From Cliona cf. orientalis (Eukaryota; Porifera; Demospongiae; Clionaida; Clionaidae), in the NCBI GenBank assembly GCA_963930775.1, contig OZ005696.1:8424980-8488979 (forward strand): 64,000 bases of DNA. Direction: 5' to 3'. The translations under genes and the position numbers were made by a program. Positions within the stretch are counted from its first letter, which is position 1. Each line of letters begins with the position of its first letter. This document shows, one piece after another, positions 1 through 28,210 of the stretch. Under the pieces are notes generated by a model. It was given only the letters and a program-made list of their open reading frames with translations. It did not search any database and was not told the origin of the DNA.

Positions 1-227
1 GAACATTCTATCGAGCATGCGCATTCATGGCATCCTGTTTGAGCTCATGGCTAAATCAATCAACTGTCCAAAAAAGTCGTTAGCTTGCTCGTAGCTCCCC
101 TCGCAAAGACTTGAGAACACAAGAAGTCAAAGTCAGAATCTACTACCTCCGTGATGACCACTCGGACAATGTCTTGTCACGAATCGAGCTGCTTACCTAA
201 CTGCAGGCCACTGAATGTAAGTCTCCA

Positions 228-996
228 TTAGTTGCTTGGAAATGATGAGGTGCCACAATTTCCGACTTTGGAGCAGTCTATAGAATCAGTACAGTACACC
301 GCATGACTAAATTCAGGTCGTCCAAAGATGAGTATTTAGCACAATGTTATGTACGTAGCTATGTGGCATATATACCTCCCACAATGCAAGTAGTGGTCTC
401 CAGAGTCCATTTTAAGTGGTACAAGTGGTTGAAAAGAGTAGTTGTGAAGCTGCACTCTGTCCCCTGGCTCAGATTCCGTTCCATAATGTACCAACGCCAT
501 TCACTGCTTGGAACACTGCCTACGGAAGGAAGTCGAGAGCCGTCGAAGCAATCATCATGATTGGTCTGAAACAGAATCATTAATTATTAGCAATAGAAGT
601 TGAAATGGCTTTATGAACTGCAGGCTTACCATAATGTTATTGCCTTGAGGATCTTGACACTGAAAGTCAATGTTGATTGTATCCATTCGTTTGGAGTCAA
701 AGAAGTGGCGATCATCGTGACTGCTATGTACCATCCACCTCACACCAGCATGGTTTTCAGAGCAGAAAGCACACACAGAGATCGGATTGTTTACGGTGGC
801 TGCACAAAGCAAATCACGTGAATGAACATAATTATTATGGAATAGGTCACGATATGTAGCAATATCTCTATACATAATTATGCAAAACTTTTGTGGAATA
901 GTGCTATATTATGTTTGACTTACGTAATTCACAGCCATTGGAAAAGTCCAGTAGATACAGCAAGCATACACAATAGTATTTGAGCAGCTGCTTCAT
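228..996 (-). CDS. small secreted Cys-rich protein, unrecognised (4 exons)
   Basis: Four exons on the minus strand join in phase: 996-924, 799-630, 565-376 and 277-228, giving about 160 residues. Exon 1 encodes a classical signal peptide (MKQLLKYYCVCLLYLLDFSN, then G-C-E-L). Donors are GTAAGT, GTAAGC and GTATAT; acceptors are TGCAG, TTCAG and CTATAG. The mature part has about nine cysteines, including CAFC, and an aromatic SSEWRWYIME stretch, so a disulphide-stabilised extracellular domain is likely. I do not recognise the family. It lies 0.9 kb downstream of the NPC2-like gene on the same strand and has a similar length and secretion signal, but no clear sequence similarity to it. The last splice is the weakest: without it exon 3 would read a few residues further to a stop (ending CIVGGIYAT). 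Confidence 0.55.
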
Positions 997-1924
997 TGTC
1001 ACAGTGATAGAATTGAGTCAAAATTATGGTGGATTGTCAACGCAGTCAACTGAATAGCTACTTAGTTAGTGTGAATGGTCTATTTATAATAATAGGTTCG
1101 TGTGAAATAGCTATATTATTATGCTATTAGGAGCCAAGGCAACGGTCAATCGAGCTAGCTAGCATTTACAGCTAAACTCGCATGCACCCATCACCATATA
1201 TCATTGCCTGGATACTGTTGAACTTTCTGATTATCCATGAATATCTAACTTGATTTGGGCATTGCAGCTGACTGCCGCGAGTGCAATGATATTATTCCCT
1301 TAATCCCAAATATCAATTAGCTAAGCCAAAAAGGTTAGTCTGGATCAGGTATAGTTGCTATGGTAGCTATGCATACAACTGCCATGCATGCTGGCATAAT
1401 AGGTAGCTAATATACCCACGTTGCCTAGCTGCATGCATGCTGCTTTGAAGCATGTTCCATGATTAATTAGCTCCCAAGGGACTGGAGTGACTGAATGCCA
1501 CTACTCAGTATTATTTAATATGCACTGTGCATGATTGTACAGGAACTCATCATCTTAGAAACAGCCTGTTGCTAATAAGATTATGCCGAGAATTTCATAG
1601 AATCTTTCACGTCATTGTTACAGTAATTAAGTTTTTCACTATTATTTCCAATGGAATAAAAAAAATTACTGATCATCCAATTTGTTATCGGAAGATCCAA
1701 TTAGCTATATAGAATTCAATGGAACCCCTCCATAAGCGGAACCCTGAAATGAGAACATCTCCTGGCTTTAGGTCAGGATACCATGCACAGTCAGCATAGT
1801 AATATTATTATTATGAAGTGTCATAAAGATGTAATTTTAAAGCAGCAAATAAAGCATAAACTAGTACTTATAGCACTACAATAACTTGTGATGTATTATA
1901 CTGTTATTGTTATATCGCAGTCAG
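997..1924. other. intergenic stretch, nothing recognised
   Basis: AT-rich spacer between the two secreted-protein genes. It contains scattered short palindromic runs (GCATGCATGC, AGCTAGCT) but no exon-like reading frame with splice sites and no repeat that I could pair with another place in the window. Confidence 0.5.
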
Positions 1925-2682
1925 TTAGCTAGTGACTTGCAGTGGAATCTCAAAGCAGCCAATCATCTTGTTGCTGGGATCGTAGAATGTCCACTTAGCA
2001 ATCGCTTTAATCTGTGGATCATATCAGTGTATGTGTATGTGTTTGTGTGTCACTGTGTATAAGCTATAGCTACTAGATATAGCCTTATATGAATGCTGCT
2101 TTATTATTGTCATATATTAATTATAGTTAATCACTGCAGATGCATGCCTTATGATACTAATATTAACGTCTTCACTTACAGGAGGGAAAGAGGGATCCAC
2201 ATAGATTACCATTGTGTCATTATACTGCTTTCCACTGACGAATGGACAGTCAGTCACAGTCTTGCAAACATCATTGGTGAAAGGGAATGGAGTCTTAATG
2301 CAGGTAGGGCCCAGTATAGCACACAGCTTCTGTGTCAGATCAGAATAGTTGGAACCTGAAAAGAGAACATAAAAATTGTGATCATGCCCCCTCCCCTGCA
2401 TATATACCATCTAGCTATGCACTTTGGACCTGTTCCACTACCTCTCTGCATGATTGCTGGACCATGCCACTTACCAGGAGTAAAGAAAACTGACAGGGAG
2501 GCATTCGTTCCCTTGTGCATCTGACAAGGACTAGAACAGCATCCAGGCACAACAATCTTGTCAATTTTCATCTCGGTTGAGCCACAGTCCTTCCATGGTG
2601 TTTGACAAGGCTGTGCAAACACTAAGTACACGTAACTGATCGCAAGAAACACAGAGCAGATGAGCTTTACACCCATAACCAT
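1925..2682 (-). CDS. NPC2: NPC2-like ML-domain lipid-binding secreted protein
   Basis: Three exons on the minus strand (2682-2475, 2355-2180, 2011-1925) encode 156 residues. The start gives an N-terminal signal peptide (hydrophobic residues about 7-23), followed by the ML (MD-2-related lipid-recognition) domain. Family landmarks are in order: WKDCGS, SSPCQMHKG, the loop cysteines with DCPFVSGKQY, then AKWTFYDPSNKMIGCFEIPLQV at the C-terminus, closely matching NPC2 (KDCGS, PCQLSKG, NCPIQKDKTYSY, CWEIPVQI). NPC2 is a soluble lysosomal protein that passes cholesterol to NPC1; in other animals related ML proteins bind other lipids. Donor sites are GTAAGT; exon 1 ends in phase 1 and exon 2 in phase 0. 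Asn-X-Ser/Thr sites (NAS, NYS, NDT) suggest glycosylation. A start two codons later (MGVK) is equally possible. Confidence 0.9.
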
Positions 2683-3571
2683 TTCAGTGGGTTTGTTTTG
2701 CAGTATACGAATGGCCCGGCTCTTGGGTATAAAAGATTATGCTCTGACTGGCAACCGTGCCTGGTCTATAGCTACTATTGTAGTAGAAATCAGCTGCTGT
2801 CGTAAATGATCATTGTCCGAGCTGTGTAGCTAGCTTTATAGTGCCACACGTATGATCATTATCGTTATGTAATCACCTGATCCTTATACATGTTGTTTGG
2901 ATCATGCCACAGGAAATCGCACTGTTGTAGCTACGCCTTGCCTGTTTGACAGGGGAATTACCCACAAAAGGTACACAAGTTAATTGATGTGGCGTATAGT
3001 TGAAGGAATTACTGTAGGAACATACCCTTGGGCCTGTGCCTGTTTTGTACAAATAATAGGGTGATGAGCTGACCGTCATGCATTCGATCTCGAAACTGTA
3101 TGTAGCTATGTAGCTAGCTATGGAAACCAGCAGATCACCCGATCACGCCACTTTCCTGGCCTGCTGATCATAATACACCCACAAACATGACATTGTACTT
3201 TTCACCCTTATCATGTTAGTGGTGGTAATTAAGTTGAATAACTTGTTGATCAAACCAGTTCAACAGGATTCATCAGAAAGTTCAAGGTTCACTAATGTGG
3301 GAGATTACCATTGGCTGGCCATATCATGTATAACTAGTGGTGATGAAAATCATCTGTGCGGGGCGAGCCTTCGCCAAAGTCACAAGAGTCACACAGGTAT
3401 ACGTGCGCACATAGGGTTGGTACCCCAATAGCTAGGACTGAGAAGCTACCACAACAGTGAAAGTATCACAGATTGCTAGTATATAAATGTTGATAGTCTA
3501 CATGCCATGACCATGAGTCCAAGTACCTGTAGCCAGGCCCTGAGGGAATAAGCCTCCATGCAGTCATGTTT

Positions 3572-3852
3572 AGGCGTGACAAACTAAATTCACAGTTTAT
3601 CGTCACAAAGATTTCGATTTTGCATGCGGGCGGGCGGTCATTTTTCATATTTCAAACTAGTAGAGAGTGCTGGAAAGCTATGCTCGAACCTCGAAATCGC
3701 CGACGCCCCGCCCTCTAATTAACGCGATCGGTGGGTGGGGCTCAAAGTGCCATATGTTTACTGTATTGAATATGAAATCTGAAAAATTTTGAGAAAATCT
3801 GAAAATCCATGCGGGCGGTGACGATAAACAGCGAATTCAGTTTGCCCCGCCT
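3572..3852. mobile_element. non-autonomous inverted-repeat (MITE-like) element
   Basis: The outer 35-37 bases are near-complementary: the left arm begins AGGCGTGACAAACTAAATTC and the right arm ends GAATTCAGTTTGCCCCGCCT, both running inward through a TTTATCGTCAC block. The roughly 280 bp length and lack of an ORF fit a MITE. Superfamily not assigned. Confidence 0.6.
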
Positions 3853-3993
3853 TATGCTCAGGAAAGTGGAGTCTACCAGTGATGTTAATCGTGGACCTGA
3901 GCCTTGCCAGAGTGGTACAGCACTCACCTTTCCAGTTTTATGCCTTACCTACACTCGAGTTGTCTCTCAGATCGATGGTGCAGTGCAGGCGTA

Positions 3994-4005
3994 TGCGCAT
4001 GCGCA
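3994..4005. promoter_or_regulatory. NRF1-like palindrome TGCGCATGCGCA
   Basis: Perfect 12-bp palindrome matching the NRF1 consensus known from bilaterian promoters. It is followed at once by GACGACCATTACC, a one-base variant of the motif found elsewhere in the window. No gene start was identified next to it, so its function is unproven. Confidence 0.4.
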
Positions 4006-4115
4006 TGACGACCATTACCTTACGCGTTAAAAATTTAACTCTCTCCTCACTGAAATGATCACCCCACAAACATATATATATATATACATATAAAACCGCT
4101 TCCTGTACCTCGTGT

Positions 4116-4145
4116 ATTCGGGGCTCGCTCAGGCTCGCCCCGAAT
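4116..4145. repeat. short hairpin ATTCGGGG...CCCCGAAT
   Basis: Inverted repeat with 8-bp arms around CTCGCTCAGGCTCG. The loop resembles that of the hairpin at 59864-59896, so both may belong to one class of GCTCGC-rich palindromes. Confidence 0.45.
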
Positions 4146-4535
4146 AATATAGTGGTGACGCGTATGGAAAAGATCGTCATTGTCTAAATGCCAGCATCAT
4201 GATTACTTTACTCAGTCCTCACGATATCAAAATAAAAAATCTTCTCATGTCAAGAACAGGAAAAAAAAGGAGACTTGCAGTAGTCATATCAATAAATAAT
4301 AATATAATAGTAATATTTTATCACGCTATGAAAGCCCATGACCTCAATACAATAATAATTATTGCACATTAATTCTTCTGATTGCATGGTTCGTGCAGTT
4401 CTATCGCATAATAATTACACAATGTATTTCTTTGACAGGAGAACAAAAAATAGTTTAAAAGGTGCACTCATTGAATAAAATCCCTATTACAATAATTATT
4501 AATGATGTCCTAGCGTTGCGTGATCGATGGTGGTG

Positions 4536-6344
4536 CTAACTCTTGAATCCCCTGGTGCCGTTCGGGCCCCTGCAATAATTAGAAGCAAGAAATGGAAAAA
4601 TAATGTGTTTAGTTTTTTTTAATTATTATTACCACTGACATCAATTTGTGCCAGTTATGTTTATTAGTGGTTATCTACACACAAATTAAGAGTTAAAACC
4701 AGTGCAAATTAATGCTCTACAATACCTTCACCTATATACATGATGCCTTGCACTCAGGCTACTTCTATACTTTCAACATTACACGCAGAAAAACATTGAA
4801 AACGTAGGAGTGGCCTGGGGACAAGGCTAATTATAGGTAGTTTGTTATTACAGTGACGTCCCTCAAGAGCTTCTACAGACCAAAATTGACCCCAAATACA
4901 GAGACACAACATACTTACACCCCAGCCCCTTTGTCCCATTAGATAAGATAAAGGGGATCAGGGAAGCACAGAGGTTTCCGTACCCCTTAGAATTCAAAGT
5001 GTGCACAGAGAATACTACTAAAGTACTGGAACATATCCAATTTCATACTATACCGCAGTCTACATGTAGTATAGTCATACCATATTATTATCATACCTTG
5101 GCTGTCGTTTCACTCCCGCCTCACTGCGTGGACTCACACTGATGCCACCACCACCACCACCACCAGGATTAACAACAGGAGCTACGGTCGCCGCTCCAGC
5201 ACTTTCTCCTGTGCCACCGCTGCCACCAGGTTTGTAGTCGGATCCCAGTATCCTAGCTCTAGCTGAAGCGTAGTCTGCTTCTCTCTCGGCTAGTGATTTG
5301 TGCTTGCTTCCGCTCCCAGACCCTGAGCCAGCTGCTGCTGATGCTAATAGTGAAGGGGAGGAGTGGCCCCCAGAGGAAGCAGTCTTTGGGTCTCCGTGAC
5401 GCTTGAGAATTTTTATCTGCAATAGTATTGAGATGGGATCTATAATTAGACGGTACTTCTGAATCTATATCAACCCCAAGGGATTTTTGTAGAGGGTATA
5501 TAGGGAATACATGGATTTCCCATGTATACATGTGTATATACATGTACACCGGCTGACATCAGCAAGGACCTTACTCAAGGTAATAGGATCTACCACAACA
5601 TACCATCAGGTAGTTCATACAAAAAATACATTACATAATATATGGTGCACATGCCTGGGCACTCATACATGTACGTCCATACACATTATTATTACTGTAT
5701 AGCCGGAAATATTGGTGGGAATTAAATTTGATGGTTGAGCCCAAAATCGCTATTGCAAAAATATTAGCAGAGCGTTTTGGTACGGGATCGCCATAATATG
5801 TATAATTATATGCGAGTAGGAAACTTTGGCGGATTTTAATTTGCCAGTTGTAATATAGACCGCCAAATCACCAACTTTTTCGGCTATACGGTATACACTC
5901 GCACACTAATTGTATATTCACCGGAGCGACGTATTCTGTTCTCTCTGAGTCCTGTATCCTCAGTGGTAATTGAGTCTTGACTTCTAGAGGAATTGGGGTG
6001 CTGCCAGCTTCTTCCAAAGGTGACTCACTTTGTTTTGAAGCCTTAGACTTATTCTTAGCTACTTTCCTATGAAAATCAAACAAATTATCAGTATCTATTT
6101 GGGAGACTACAGTAAATCCACTAACATATCCTCATATAGTAGGCCTACATACTTTTCTTTTCGTTCAACTCGTTTCTGCCTCACTTCCATACGACGTTCT
6201 AGTTCCTGCGAGGGAAAATCAGTAGATAAAACACTGCACCATGAACAGAGGTTGTCCCCATTTTATTGGATTTTTAGTCAACCACTTTCTTACCTCTGTG
6301 TCTACATCTTCCCAGTCTTCAGCCACGTCGTCATCATCCGCCAT
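4536..6344 (-). CDS. SZRD1: SUZ RNA-binding domain-containing protein (SZRD1 orthologue)
   Basis: Five exons on the minus strand (6344-6294, 6205-6153, 6066-5922, 5416-5097, 4569-4536) encode 200 residues. The N-terminus is acidic (MADDDDVAEDWEDVDTE), like human SZRD1. Exon 4 starts with IKILKR and continues through KHKSLAEREADYASARARILGS, the SUZ domain; the last exon completes RQPRGPNGTRGFKS, equivalent to the human C-terminal RQPLGPDGSQGFK (SUZ-C). SUZ domains bind RNA; human SZRD1 has been linked to proliferation control but its molecular role is poorly known. A Gly/Ser-rich insert between SUZ and SUZ-C is longer than in vertebrates. All five junctions agree in phase (0, 2, 0, 2). The gene is head-to-head with SEC62. 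Confidence 0.92.
5697..5889. mobile_element. TIR element in SZRD1 intron 3
   Basis: Ends GTATAGCCGGAAATATTGGTG and its imperfect reverse complement ending TTTTTCGGCTATAC (about 21-bp TIR with three mismatches) bracket roughly 190 bp without coding potential. Fits a MITE; superfamily unassigned. Confidence 0.55.
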
Positions 6345-6551
6345 AACTCCGAGAGATGCCTCGTGCCCAGAGCCTAGCAGCTAAGGACACAGAGACACAC
6401 TGATGGGGTTGTAGCGCTCTAATTAGAGCCCACCAAGCAACAGAACGGTGAGTTTCCTATTGATGCCCACCCTGTCCACGTGGAGCGACTAAACAAACCT
6501 TGTTCTTTTGAAGCTTTTGTCTGCCTACAAGCCGAGAACGGTGGGTGAAAG
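6345..6551. promoter_or_regulatory. bidirectional promoter region SZRD1/SEC62
   Basis: Only 207 bp separate the two divergent start codons, so both transcription starts and 5' UTRs must fit here or the UTRs overlap. A CACGTG E-box lies within it (GTCCACGTGGAG). No TATA box was seen. Confidence 0.55.
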
Positions 6552-24702
<18,151 letters not shown>

Positions 24703-25102
24703 TTCAAATTTGGCAATTATTGTTAGCTCTTAATAGGCATTAATTTCATTTTCTCAATGCATTCAGAATAATTTTTTTTGTAATAATGCTATACCTCTTT
24801 TGGTTTGACTTATTGAAACTGATATAATCGCAGCAAGAATACTATTGTCAGTGACCATGTGTACGAAATATTGCTGCATTATTATTATAGATAATCTGTG
24901 TACATAAAACAAGTGAGAAAATGTAATATCATGGTAGCTGGTGGTGGTTATGGGTATTCAAAAATAAAAACGACATTAATATAAATAAGGTTACAATTAA
25001 AGACAAAAGTGATACAACACAAAGGAAATTGAACACATCACAAGCATAATTTTCACAATACACACAAAAATATTCACAAAACAATACTAAATAATATTAT
25101 TT
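24703..25102. other. convergent intergenic region SEC62 / 7TM gene
   Basis: About 400 bp of AT-rich sequence holding the 3' UTRs of two genes that end tail to tail. No other feature seen. Confidence 0.6.
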
Positions 25103-27193
25103 TTAAACTGTTTGCTGACGCTTTAATTTCGAACTGAACGAAGTCTGTGGAAGCTGTTTTTGCTGACGTTGCATTTCTCGTCTCTCCCTCGGCGATTTCG
25201 GAGCAAACCTCCTCGGTTTCGGCACAGGCTTCCCGCTAGTGCCCGAGGGGGCTGCCTCACCACTAAGATCCGTCTGGCACCCCTTATCGTTCAATTCAGT
25301 CGTTTGTGCTTCCACTTCGACTATTGTATGTTCCATGGTGATGCCTGGACTGGTGTAAGGAACGTAAGCCGAGTTCAAATGCTGCCCCTCTACTACATCT
25401 TGTGATTCCAAATGTATCTCTGTCTGTGTTAGTGCTTCAGTGGATTCAGCTCTTGTTTGTGGCACAATCGATGCTGTGGTTTGCTTTGATGTTTGCAGTG
25501 GTAGTGCGGGTTGAGAGTTTTCCTGCGTCATGGCTGAGTCTATGGAACTTGAGGATTCTCCTTTGGAGGAGGCATGCAATAGGAATGTTCTCGGGCTATT
25601 TGAAGCTGTATTATCATTGTTATCACCATTACCGTTGTTTACCACAGGGTGATTTTCTTGGCCGTCGTCAGTGGCTTCTAATTGAATTCCTGAATCACCC
25701 AAGCTCGCCATCCCACTCAAGTCCACCTTCTCTTGAAAGATTGTAGCTGTCGTGGTGGGCTCTTCTTCTTCTTCATAAGGTGTTTCTCTGCTCCTTCTCG
25801 GTGACTCATCAGCGGTTATGACACCATTGCAGTTGTTGGTGTTGTGATCAGTACCTATCAGCGCCTCGCGGTGTGAATGAGAGCCTGGTGCAAGTGGTTG
25901 ATTCAACGTGCAAGTGTTATTGTAGCTATCATTGTTGAGCGTGCCTTCTGCCAGTGGGTGCTTTAGTCTGCTACACTCTGTCACTTTCATCTTCTTGCAG
26001 CAGCACATGGCCACGAACATTCGATACATGAATTTCATGACTCCGGACATGTCTGTGATCGAATAGAGCATGATGGTAGCCAGGATGATCTCCGTAGCCC
26101 TGGTCGATATGTGAAGACCTAGCCACGCTGCGGAATTGCCCATTACACCCATATGGGCTAGGCAGTCTTTGAAGATGAACAGACACACCATAATGATGTT
26201 TCCGAAAGTGAGTAGAGAGTAAAGGCATGCCATGAATACCGTCACGTAGGTGATGATGGCAATTTTTCGTGCCGTCCTTCGGTTGTGTTTGTGGTGTCTC
26301 TGGTACTCCTGGGCAGCAAAGTCGTTTTGCGTGGCCAACTCCTCAGCTGATCTGGCCATGCCAGAAGCCGACATGCGAACTGTGTTCCTCTCTCTCTTTC
26401 TCAGCTGGTGCATGAGGCGGCCCCCAGCTATTAGATAAGTGATCAACACGGCTAGACCCCACAGTGCAAATATAATTTCGCAGATAATGATTGAGAAGAA
26501 ACCTGGGTACTCTGTAAAGTAGCTCAACACCTCTGCCCCGATGGCAATTACGTAAGGTGTCACCACAATGGGTATGACAAATCTCCACTTGTGGTACCAC
26601 TGCTTGCCAGGATTTGCTTTGGCTATTTTAAGCAGCGTGAACACCATTAGGGTGTAGCTAGCTACAAGGCTGGGGAATCCAAAGGAGCCCAGGATACGTG
26701 TTATAATAATCCATTGACGGAAACTGTCCGATATGAATCCGAGGAGATCGTACGGATCCAGAGCAAGCAGCAGCGCTCTGCTGAATCCAAGCACTGCAAT
26801 GGTGGAGTAGACTGCAAAGAATGTTTTGGTTGATAGTCGAACGCAATCTTTCTTGATCAGCATTGCGACGGAAAATAGGCCCAGCATGAGATAAATGGAT
26901 CCCAGCAGTCCTATGTAGACTTTGAATATGCTCCTCCAAACATCATCCCTTTCCGTCCAAATATCTTCGTCGACTGGATTTAGAAACACGAGGACCTCGT
27001 AGGGAAATAGTCCGCTAGTGAGATTCTGCCTGTACTCGTCACAGCTCATTGCGGCTGTCGAGGCACTGGATGGCGTGGAAGTATTATCGGCTAGGTAGGT
27101 AATAATGTTACTGGCTGGCTCGATCATTTCTAGCGATCTCCAGCCGTTTAGTTGAAGATTCCTTCTGCTTTGCTTCCCGCGGCTTTTTATCAT
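25103..27193 (-). CDS. seven-transmembrane protein, PRRT3/4-like (tentative), intronless
   Basis: A single 696-codon exon. After a Ser/Thr-rich extracellular N-terminus (NTS and NLT glycosylation sites) there are seven hydrophobic segments, about residues 91-113, 120-143, 160-192, 205-228, 233-262, 310-340 and 357-378. The loop between TM5 and TM6 is basic (RKRERNTVRM, HHKHNRRTARK). The signatures LGFSRALLLALDP after TM2 and RILGSFGFPSLVASYTL in TM3 are shared with the neighbouring divergent gene, and I believe with the 7TM part of proline-rich transmembrane proteins PRRT3/PRRT4; that family call comes from memory of motifs and is uncertain. The roughly 300-residue cytoplasmic tail is Ser/Thr/Gln-rich and contains PVPKPRRFAPKSPRER, a possible SH3-type site. 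No ligand or signalling route can be inferred. Confidence 0.75.
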   Translation of the reverse strand: MIKSRGKQSRRNLQLNGWRSLEMIEPASNIITYLADNTSTPSSASTAAMSCDEYRQNLTSGLFPYEVLVFLNPVDEDIWTERDDVWRSIFKVYIGLLGSIYLMLGLFSVAMLIKKDCVRLSTKTFFAVYSTIAVLGFSRALLLALDPYDLLGFISDSFRQWIIITRILGSFGFPSLVASYTLMVFTLLKIAKANPGKQWYHKWRFVIPIVVTPYVIAIGAEVLSYFTEYPGFFSIIICEIIFALWGLAVLITYLIAGGRLMHQLRKRERNTVRMSASGMARSAEELATQNDFAAQEYQRHHKHNRRTARKIAIITYVTVFMACLYSLLTFGNIIMVCLFIFKDCLAHMGVMGNSAAWLGLHISTRATEIILATIMLYSITDMSGVMKFMYRMFVAMCCCKKMKVTECSRLKHPLAEGTLNNDSYNNTCTLNQPLAPGSHSHREALIGTDHNTNNCNGVITADESPRRSRETPYEEEEEPTTTATIFQEKVDLSGMASLGDSGIQLEATDDGQENHPVVNNGNGDNNDNTASNSPRTFLLHASSKGESSSSIDSAMTQENSQPALPLQTSKQTTASIVPQTRAESTEALTQTEIHLESQDVVEGQHLNSAYVPYTSPGITMEHTIVEVEAQTTELNDKGCQTDLSGEAAPSGTSGKPVPKPRRFAPKSPRERREMQRQQKQLPQTSFSSKLKRQQTV

Positions 27194-27373
27194 AGCCTAG
27201 GACAGGAAGTAAAATCGAAAGTACTTTAAACCCGTTATAACCGCAGGTTTTGCATTGCGCGCACATGGTGGTGACGACCCTTTACCGTGCTTGTTCTGCT
27301 GTAGTATAGTAGTTAATCGCAATTATATTATACTACTACGATACGCTGTGCTGGTGCTCAAAGTTTATTATGT

Positions 27374-27453
27374 AATAGTTAGATGTTGGTTTTGCATATT
27401 CTACGAAGCCGCTTCTTTGACTTTGTAGAATATGCAAAACCATCTAACTATTT
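27374..27453. repeat. inverted repeat with about 30-bp arms
   Basis: The left arm AATAGTTAGATGTTGG...CATATTCTAC and the right arm GTAGAATATGCAAAACCATC...ATT pair with only a two-base gap, around a roughly 20-bp loop. A small foldback element or hairpin. Confidence 0.75.
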
Positions 27454-27715
27454 TAATCTTTGATAGCAGTCATCTGACCCAAACATACTACCTCTATCAC
27501 CTCCAACTATCACCACAATTCGGGGTTGCAAATTATGGTAACTGCTACGGACACGCACATTGTGCTTTTTAGAGTTCCTATTATGCTATGCTCTTATTTC
27601 CAACACCAAGCCAATTATACTCATTGTTTTGTACCTATTATGCTCTTAATTTCTCTTAATATTTTATCTAATAATTCGTTTGGAAACTTACACTTTATGA
27701 CAGAATAATTACCCA

Positions 27716-27748
27716 GAAAAGACAAGCTACACTGTAGCTTGTCTTTTC
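27716..27748. repeat. perfect palindrome, 16-bp arms
   Basis: GAAAAGACAAGCTACA, a single C, then the exact reverse complement TGTAGCTTGTCTTTTC. A second perfect palindrome follows almost at once. Confidence 0.85.
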
Positions 27749-27749
27749 T

Positions 27750-27774
27750 ATATGGCTGTAGCCTACAGCCATAT
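27750..27774. repeat. perfect palindrome, 12-bp arms
   Basis: ATATGGCTGTAG, a single C, then CTACAGCCATAT. Same design as the preceding palindrome (one central C) and only one base away from it. Confidence 0.85.
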
Positions 27775-28210
27775 TATACTAGACTACACTATTCACTAAA
27801 TCTTAGAAAAATATTATGTACACATTGACTACCTTATATTTAACCCTATTATGCTCTGGCATAACAACACCACCCATTATGCCCGCGAAGCAATGCCAGC
27901 ATATATTGTGCTTATCTCTAGCAAAAAAATTTAATGTCTCCATGAAAAATGTAATCCGACCGCGGATTGCTCGACGACCTTTACCCAATTCAATGCGCAT
28001 GCGCGGCAGCATCGCATTGCATCCCCCGCACTCAGCCCCACCTCTTTTCTTGTTTCATATCTGCTAGAGAGAGGGGAGGAGTATCCACTTAGCCGAGGAT
28101 CGAGGAAGGAAGTAGGCGGCCGCACTCGAGGCGCTCGACTATAGAACTGGGATTTGAGCTACCAGAAACGCGCAGTCTTTACAGTCCAGATATAAAGCAG
28201 CTGAAAAGGG

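Larger units (their letters stand above)
2683..4535. other. intergenic region between NPC2-like gene and SZRD1
   Basis: No convincing exon was seen. The stretch holds an inverted-repeat element (3572-3852), a perfect NRF1-like palindrome (3994-4005) next to a near match of the CGACCTTTACC motif, and a small hairpin (4116-4145). Confidence 0.55.
27194..28210. promoter_or_regulatory. head-to-head intergenic region of the 7TM gene pair
   Basis: About 1 kb separating two divergent paralogues. It contains two copies of the GACGACCTTTACC motif (27273-27286 with one extra C; 27973-27985), an NRF1-like TGCGCATGCGC (27994-28004), a hairpin (27374-27453) and two perfect palindromes (27716-27748, 27750-27774). 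Each motif copy sits 80-240 bp upstream of one of the two start codons. Confidence 0.5.

Noticed and set aside
2727-2734. TATAAAAG upstream of the NPC2-like gene
   Set aside because: It reads TATAAA on the plus strand while the gene is on the minus strand; treated as a chance match.
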